From contig CBDUNM010000048.1 in NCBI GenBank assembly GCA_965368585.1, positions 1-29,262 on the forward strand: 29,262 bases of DNA, given 5' to 3'. Source of the DNA: JARRQB01 sp965368585. Its GTDB lineage: Bacteria > Pseudomonadota > Gammaproteobacteria > Chromatiales > Chromatiaceae. Position numbers and translations under genes: made by a program. Every line of letters begins with the position of its first letter. Position 1 is the stretch's first letter. Shown here one piece after another: positions 24,975 through 29,262 of the stretch. Below the pieces are notes generated by a model. It was given only the letters and a program-made list of their open reading frames with translations. It searched no databases and was not told the DNA's origin.

Positions 24975-26282
24975 GTGCAAACTCGTAAACAGCAAATACA
25001 CGCATTGGAAAACGACTGGGCGGAGAATCCGCGCTGGAAGGACGTTGAACGCGGGTATTCGGCGGCGGACGTGGTGCGTCTGCGCGGTTCCGTTCAGCCG
25101 GAGTATACCCTCGCCCGCAGGGGCGCCGAGAAGCTCTGGAGCCTGGTCCGCGGCGACGCGAAAAAGGGTTACGTCAACTGCATGGGGGCCATCACGGCCG
25201 GTCAGGCGATGCAGCAAGCCAAAGCCGGGGTCGAGGCCATTTACCTGTCGGGCTGGCAGGTGGCTGCCGACGGCAACACCTCCGAGACCATGTATCCGGA
25301 CCAGTCTTTATACGCCTACGACTCGGTACCAACCATGGTGCGCCGCATCAACAACACCTTCAAGCGCGCCGACGAGATTCAGTGGTCACGCGAGATCGGA
25401 CCGGGTGATGACGGTTACATCGACTATTTTCTGCCGATCGTGGCCGATGCCGAGGCCGGTTTCGGCGGTGTATTGAATGCGTTCGAACTGATGAAGAACA
25501 TGATCGCCGCGGGTGCCGCCGGCGTGCATTTCGAAGACCAGCTGGCAGCCGTGAAAAAGTGCGGCCACATGGGTGGCAAGGTATTGGTGCCGACCCAGGA
25601 AGCGGTGGAAAAGCTAAAGGCGGCGCGTCTGGCCTCCGACGTCATGGGTGTACCAACGCTGGTGCTGGCGCGTACCGACGCGGAAGCGGCGAATCTGCTG
25701 ACCAACGACGTCGACCAGAACGACAAGCCATTCCTCGCCGGCGAACGGACCGCGGAAGGCTTTTACCGGGTCAAGAACGGTCTGGAGCAGGCCATCAGCC
25801 GCGGTCAGGCCTATGCGCCCTATGCGGATCTGGTGTGGTGTGAGACCGGCACGCCGGATCTCGGGTTTGCGCGCGAGTTCGCCGAGGCGGTGCTGGCGAA
25901 AAACCCCAACAAGCTGCTGGCCTACAACTGTTCACCGAGCTTCAACTGGAAAAAGAATCTGGACGACAAGACGATTGCCGAATTTCAGGACAAGCTGTCC
26001 GAGTACGGCTACAAGTACCAGTTCATCACCCTGGCCGGGATCCACAACATGTGGTTCAACATGTTCGATCTCGCCTACGACTACGCGCGTGGCGAGGGCA
26101 TGAAGCACTACGTGGAAAAGGTCCAGGAGCCGGAGTTCGCGTCGCGCGACCGCGGCTACACCTTCGTGTCGCACCAGCAGGAAGTCGGTGCGGGCTACTT
26201 CGACGACGTGACCACCACGATTCAAGGCGGCAGTTCGTCGGTGACGGCACTCAGCGGTTCGACCGAAGAGGAGCAGTTCTAG
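24975..26282 (+). CDS. aceA: isocitrate lyase
   Basis: A 435-residue isocitrate lyase, close to the AceA of E. coli (434). It splits isocitrate into glyoxylate and succinate, letting the cell grow on acetate or fatty acids without losing two CO2. The signature KKCGHMGGKVL (194-204) holds the catalytic Cys196. SGWQVAADGN, the metal-binding VADAEAGFGG, VHFEDQ and YNCSPSFNWKKN are also present. The start is a GTG at 24975 with a strong AGGAG 9 nt before it. A stable terminator lies 147 nt after the stop. Malate synthase is not in the window. Confidence 0.98.
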   Translation: MQTRKQQIHALENDWAENPRWKDVERGYSAADVVRLRGSVQPEYTLARRGAEKLWSLVRGDAKKGYVNCMGAITAGQAMQQAKAGVEAIYLSGWQVAADGNTSETMYPDQSLYAYDSVPTMVRRINNTFKRADEIQWSREIGPGDDGYIDYFLPIVADAEAGFGGVLNAFELMKNMIAAGAAGVHFEDQLAAVKKCGHMGGKVLVPTQEAVEKLKAARLASDVMGVPTLVLARTDAEAANLLTNDVDQNDKPFLAGERTAEGFYRVKNGLEQAISRGQAYAPYADLVWCETGTPDLGFAREFAEAVLAKNPNKLLAYNCSPSFNWKKNLDDKTIAEFQDKLSEYGYKYQFITLAGIHNMWFNMFDLAYDYARGEGMKHYVEKVQEPEFASRDRGYTFVSHQQEVGAGYFDDVTTTIQGGSSSVTALSGSTEEEQF

Positions 26283-26428
26283 ACCGACGACATGAGCGCG
26301 CCCGCGCAACGAATGGACTGCGTATCCGTATCGTGGCTGATACGGGTGCGGTCAGGGATTGACGATCCGGTCAGGAGGTCGCTTGTTGCATGATCTCCTA
26401 GCCATGCCATCCTCCAAAGCCCTGTTTA

Positions 26429-26454
26429 CCCCGGCCCCAGCGCCGGGGTTTTTT
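26429..26454 (+). terminator. Rho-independent terminator of aceA
   Basis: A 7-bp GC stem CCCCGGC (26429-26435) and GCCGGGG (26442-26448) with a 6-nt loop is followed directly by six T. An A-T pair can extend the base. Confidence 0.93.
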
Positions 26455-26479
26455 GTCTCTGTCGATTGGCTTGCGGCGG

Positions 26480-26488
26480 TGTTATAAA
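26480..26488 (+). promoter_or_regulatory. extended -10 promoter candidate for yqaA
   Basis: TGTTATAAA gives an extended -10 (TG, one base, TATAAA). No good -35 lies 16-18 bp upstream, as is common for extended -10 promoters. It is 26 bp past the aceA terminator and would give a leader of about 50 nt. Confidence 0.4.
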
Positions 26489-26543
26489 GATCAACAACGG
26501 TTCTCCCGCCTCGGGACCGGGCATACAACATCAGGACACTGGA

Positions 26544-26987
26544 TTGCTGATCATCGAAGACTGGGGGTTGTGGGGCCTGGTGGTCAGTGGGTTTTTGTCC
26601 GCGACCCTGTTGCCAGGCAGTTCGGAAGCCATGCTGGTGTACGCCGCGCACGAGCGTTGGGCGATGCCGGCAACGATCTGGACCCTGGCTACCCTGGGTA
26701 ATACCGCGGGTGGCTTGACCAACTGGCTGCTGGGGGCCTGGGTCGTCACCCATTGGCCGCGGTTCGCCCCGGCAAAAAGCCGTCAGCAGACGGCGATTGC
26801 CTGGCTGCAACGCTGGGGAGCGCCGGTGTTGTTGCTGTCCTGGCTGCCCGTGATCGGCGACCTGCTGTGCCTGGTCGCTGGCTGGTTGGGGTTTGGGTTC
26901 GCGCGGTCGTTGTTGTTTATCTTCCTGGGCAAGGGGTTTCGCTACGCGCTGTTGCTCGCGGCGGTGTCCTCGCTTCTCGCTGATTGA
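26544..26987 (+). CDS. yqaA: YqaA/DedA-type (VTT domain) inner-membrane protein
   Basis: A 147-residue membrane protein, near the 142 of E. coli YqaA. Segments: WGLWGLVVSGFLSATLLPGSSE (first span with the conserved LPGSSE), ATLGNTAGGLTNWLLG, a basic loop, and WGAPVLLLSWLPVIGDLLCLVAG with Pro/Asp in the re-entrant-helix pattern. Relatives are proposed lipid scramblases or transporters; this subfamily is untested. I chose the TTG at 26544 because AGGA lies 7 nt upstream; the frame open to 26466 would add residues not seen in the family. A GC-rich hairpin follows the stop. Confidence 0.85.
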   Translation: MLIIEDWGLWGLVVSGFLSATLLPGSSEAMLVYAAHERWAMPATIWTLATLGNTAGGLTNWLLGAWVVTHWPRFAPAKSRQQTAIAWLQRWGAPVLLLSWLPVIGDLLCLVAGWLGFGFARSLLFIFLGKGFRYALLLAAVSSLLAD

Positions 26988-26988
26988 C

Positions 26989-27012
26989 GGCGACGGCGCT
27001 CAGGCCGCCGCC
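26989..27012 (+). terminator. GC-rich hairpin after yqaA, no T tract
   Basis: GGCGACGGC (26989-26997) pairs with GCCGCCGCC (27004-27012) except for one A-C mismatch, with a 6-nt loop, two bases past the stop codon. Without a T run it may be a weak terminator or a message-end stabiliser. Confidence 0.35.
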
Positions 27013-27305
27013 AACACCTTAACCGCGCCATTCACTGCCGGCGCGCCCCACCACAGCCGGTCCGCGCCGGTCGCCGTTGGCGCCCGCGACCTGTAAGCAC
27101 TCGTTTTCATCGCCGTCTCTGCAATTTGATGCGTGCCCTGATGCGACGAAACCCTATGCGCCACGATTTATTTCGTTTTGGCTCCGACTAATTGTGGATT
27201 TTCTAATCCAGTCGAGCCCGTGCGATGTAAACACGGAGGATGTCGGGGGTAAAAACCCTTGTATTTAGTAGTTATCTCGGGTTTTCGGAAACCAAAGCCG
27301 ACAAT

Positions 27306-27333
27306 TTGACAGGTTGCGAGTTGAGAATATAAG
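27306..27333 (+). promoter_or_regulatory. near-consensus sigma-70 promoter
   Basis: TTGACA (27306-27311, perfect -35), a 16-bp spacer and TATAAG (27328-27333, five of six) in AT-rich sequence. A start near 27340 would give about 320 nt of untranslated leader before the PEP-CTERM gene at 27661, or an independent small RNA. Confidence 0.6.
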
Positions 27334-27660
27334 TATTTGTTTTTTAAGTTTTATTGCTTGCCGGTGCGACATTTATGTTGTCGTAAAAGACAGTCAAAAT
27401 GGCGTTTTTGAGATATCTGTCCCAGATCAAGCCCGGCATGCGACAACACCGGGTCAATGCGCTTACTTTGTAGATGCGCGTTCCGAGACTTATCAGGATT
27501 CCGTTGCCTAGAGAGCGAGAAACCGGGCTTCTGAATGTAGAAACGAACCGCGTCAAGGGGGCTCGGTAGACATAGTGTTCGCTATGACGTTGCCGCAGGG
27601 GTGTTGCATACGCCTTATCAATCTGCCGAGAACAACCATAAATGATTGGGAGAAAATCTT

Positions 27661-28425
27661 ATGTGTCCAACCAGCAAATTTTTTAACTTCCGGCAGGGCG
27701 TGATCACCAAACAACTCGCAGCCGCCGCATTGGTCTGTGCCGTCGCACCGGGGAGCGTGTTTGCCACCGCTGCGTACGACGCCGGCGCGTTCGTTCAGTT
27801 CACCAGCATCACCCCGGATCCAGGCCTGATCGTCGAGCTGTTGATCGACGACAGTTCGGTGACACAGTTTGTGGATGGCGTCGCCAGCGTGGACGAGGCG
27901 AGCAGCACACCCGAGATAGAGGCGACGGATTTCGATTCGCAAATCGTCCGGGTGACCGGCGAGGCCAGTTCACCGGCGACCGGTGCGTCTACATCCGATG
28001 CCAGCGCCAGCAACTTTTCGTCGATCACCGCGATCAATCCGACGGACGCCAACCTTGAACTGGTGGTCGACTTCTTCTACGGCTGGGACGCATCGGTATT
28101 GATCGATGATCCGCTGCTGGAAACGGCGGGTGCCAGCGTGGCGATATTGATGGAAACCGTGCTGGGCGAAAACATTCTCGACGTCGCCTTCGATCTGGTG
28201 GCCGCGGGTGAGGGGATGGATGGCAGTTCCGGTTCATTCACCCTGCTACTGACGGGTGGCAGCGTGGACGGCATCTTCACCGATCTGATGGTCGAGGGTA
28301 TTGCCATTGCCAGCGCGGACGATACGCCGCCCCCGGGGGTGCCCGTCCCCGCGACTGTAGCGTTGCTGTGTATCGGATTGCTCGGCCTCGCGTCGCGCAG
28401 GCGCAGCTCAGCCGTGACCGCATGA
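27661..28425 (+). CDS. PEP-CTERM-type exosortase-sorted protein
   Basis: A 254-residue exported protein. The N-terminus has a signal peptide (KQLAAAALVCAVAPGSVFA). The C-terminus has the tripartite sorting signal: VPVPAT near 227-232 in the PEP-motif position, a hydrophobic span (VALLCIGLLGLA) and a basic RRR cluster just before the end. Such proteins are cut by exosortase EpsH and often placed on the surface or into exopolysaccharide in biofilm formers. The mature part is acidic and rich in Ser, Ala, Asp and Thr, with no Cys before the tail, typical of extracellular matrix proteins; no known domain is recognised. The ATG at 27661 follows GGGAG by 8 nt. Exosortase itself is not in the window. 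Confidence 0.8.
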   Translation: MCPTSKFFNFRQGVITKQLAAAALVCAVAPGSVFATAAYDAGAFVQFTSITPDPGLIVELLIDDSSVTQFVDGVASVDEASSTPEIEATDFDSQIVRVTGEASSPATGASTSDASASNFSSITAINPTDANLELVVDFFYGWDASVLIDDPLLETAGASVAILMETVLGENILDVAFDLVAAGEGMDGSSGSFTLLLTGGSVDGIFTDLMVEGIAIASADDTPPPGVPVPATVALLCIGLLGLASRRRSSAVTA

Positions 28426-28692
28426 CTCTTCAGACGAAACCTTAGTCAAGCTTTATACAGCGAAAACGGAAACAACTTGAAATGGGACTTGGGAGGTGAT
28501 GGCTATTACGGCCGCAACCATAACGACATCAATACAACGTGACGAGTAGAGGACGGCCCGGAACTGCGTAAAGGGTTCCGGTCCGGACCACAGCGGAAGG
28601 CTGGCTGTCGGGAGGGAGCAGATTTCCGGCGGGGAACGGCCTCAACACTTAAAGGGAAATCCAGCTGGGCGTATGTCCGGCAGGGGGGATCA

Positions 28693-29262
28693 ATGAATAA
28701 ATTTTTTGGATCAAAACCCGCGGTAACCACGCTGGCGCTGGCGATCAGCGCGGCGGTGGGACTCACCGCGACGACGACCGCACAGGCGTACGAATCGCCG
28801 GTGCATGTCTTTTCTGTTAACGACGTGCTGGGCGACTTCGAGGGTTCGACCTACGGCAATACCGGGGCGACCGAGGACAAGTCCATTATCTGCGGCCTGC
28901 CCGACAGTGCCTTGACGACCTGCCCGGCGGACGCCGCGCAACCCTTCCTGGACAAATCGGGCGTTGAGCTCTTCCCGATCGACAGCGAATACGGCTTCTA
29001 CGTGGTCGACTTCGTCGGCGCCCAGGAGAAGGTTCAGGATGGCGACTACGGCGAGGGCTGGGTCGGCAACCTGCCGGACGGCTCCGGTATCGCGGTGTCG
29101 AATGCCGTGACCGACCGTTACAAGGTAAAGGCCCCGCTGGGCACCTGGTGCCAGGGTCTGGGCGGCAACTCGGTGAAGTGTTCGACCGAACGCTACACGG
29201 TCATGGAGCATGTGCTCAGCTGTCACGAGGTCATCCCCTATTTCTTCGCCGATCCGGTGACC
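28693..29262 (+). CDS. secreted protein of unknown function, cut by window end
   Basis: The frame opens with an ATG at 28693 behind GGGGGG and stays open for all 190 codons to the window edge, so the C-terminus is missing. A signal peptide is clear (TTLALAISAAVGLTATTTAQA, likely cleavage after AQA near 33). The mature part begins YESPVHVFSVNDVLGDFEGSTYG and contains paired Cys residues (ICGLP, TTCPAD, TWCQG, VKCS, LSCHE), consistent with disulfides in the envelope or outside. I do not recognise the family. Its position 267 nt after a PEP-CTERM gene makes a second sorted protein possible, but the tail that would show it is out of view. Confidence 0.75.
   Translation, partial: MNKFFGSKPAVTTLALAISAAVGLTATTTAQAYESPVHVFSVNDVLGDFEGSTYGNTGATEDKSIICGLPDSALTTCPADAAQPFLDKSGVELFPIDSEYGFYVVDFVGAQEKVQDGDYGEGWVGNLPDGSGIAVSNAVTDRYKVKAPLGTWCQGLGGNSVKCSTERYTVMEHVLSCHEVIPYFFADPVT

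Larger units (their letters stand above)
26988..27660. other. 673-bp intergenic region, lower GC, with promoter and structured leader
   Basis: No convincing protein gene is present; the 65-codon frame at 27314-27511 lacks a ribosome binding site and begins upstream of the predicted transcript start. From about 27100 the base composition becomes visibly AT-richer than the neighbours. A small hairpin GGTTT-TCGG-AAACC lies near 27282-27295. After the promoter at 27306-27333, AAGCCCGG (27429-27436) can pair with CCGGG at 27449-27453 or with CCGGGCTT at 27523-27530. Another 5-bp stem (CATAG, CTATG) is at 27571-27585. No riboswitch class is recognised. Confidence 0.5.

Noticed and set aside
27314..27511. 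65-codon frame in the gap before the PEP-CTERM gene
   Set aside because: Starts with TTG upstream of the predicted transcript start, no ribosome binding site, no recognisable content.
28426..28692. Short peptide frames between the PEP-CTERM gene and the last gene
   Set aside because: Several short frames exist, but none has length, start signal or conserved content to support a gene.

Overview
The window looks like a chromosomal segment of a GC-rich gammaproteobacterium. The order rpsU-yqeY-dnaG-rpoD-tRNA, divergent from tsaD and followed by plsY, folB and folK, is the arrangement known from Pseudomonas and relatives. A Rsd/AlgQ-type anti-sigma factor and a Slt70-type lytic transglycosylase fit the same class. 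The PEP-CTERM protein near the right edge points to an environmental lineage with an exosortase, perhaps near Chromatiales or Ectothiorhodospiraceae; that placement is inference. No rRNA, CRISPR array or intact prophage is visible.

Layout. (1) 1-2518: the end of an integrated element abutting the 3' end of a tRNA gene. It holds an IS66 transposase fragment, a vapBC toxin-antitoxin pair with its own promoter and palindromic operator, and a tyrosine integrase broken by an in-frame stop. (2) 2519-7304, minus strand: the macromolecular synthesis operon (rpsU, yqeY, dnaG, rpoD) and tRNA-Ile(CAU), covering translation, priming of replication and the main sigma factor. (3) 7394-12198: tsaD (tRNA t6A), plsY (phospholipids), folB and folK (folate), a pteridine-reductase-like SDR, and a MidA/NDUFAF7-type methyltransferase that may be read from a leaderless mRNA. 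(4) 12185-16790: two lipoproteins, one a predicted HExxH peptidase, then an NDUFA9-like NAD-binding protein, a secreted repeat protein, an Rsd-like sigma-70 binder and a probably frameshifted small ORF. (5) 16710-20626: Slt, an inositol-monophosphatase-family enzyme, a hotdog-fold protein and a Sel1-repeat protein. (6) 20655-26282: a DAHP synthase, an MBL-fold hydrolase, an RraA-like protein, a LysR regulator, and isocitrate lyase behind a 538-bp regulatory region and before a structured 3' UTR. (7) 26544-29262: a YqaA-type membrane protein, a 673-bp AT-richer gap with a near-consensus promoter and a potentially switching leader, a PEP-CTERM protein, and a secreted protein cut by the window end.

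Most of the window is core housekeeping DNA. The accessory or unusual parts are the left 2.5 kb and the right 2.3 kb. I see no clearly new multi-gene system. The best leads are the leader upstream of the PEP-CTERM gene, the leaderless methyltransferase start, the vapBC operator, the decaying tRNA-linked integrase, and the cluster carrying two relatives of mitochondrial complex I proteins.
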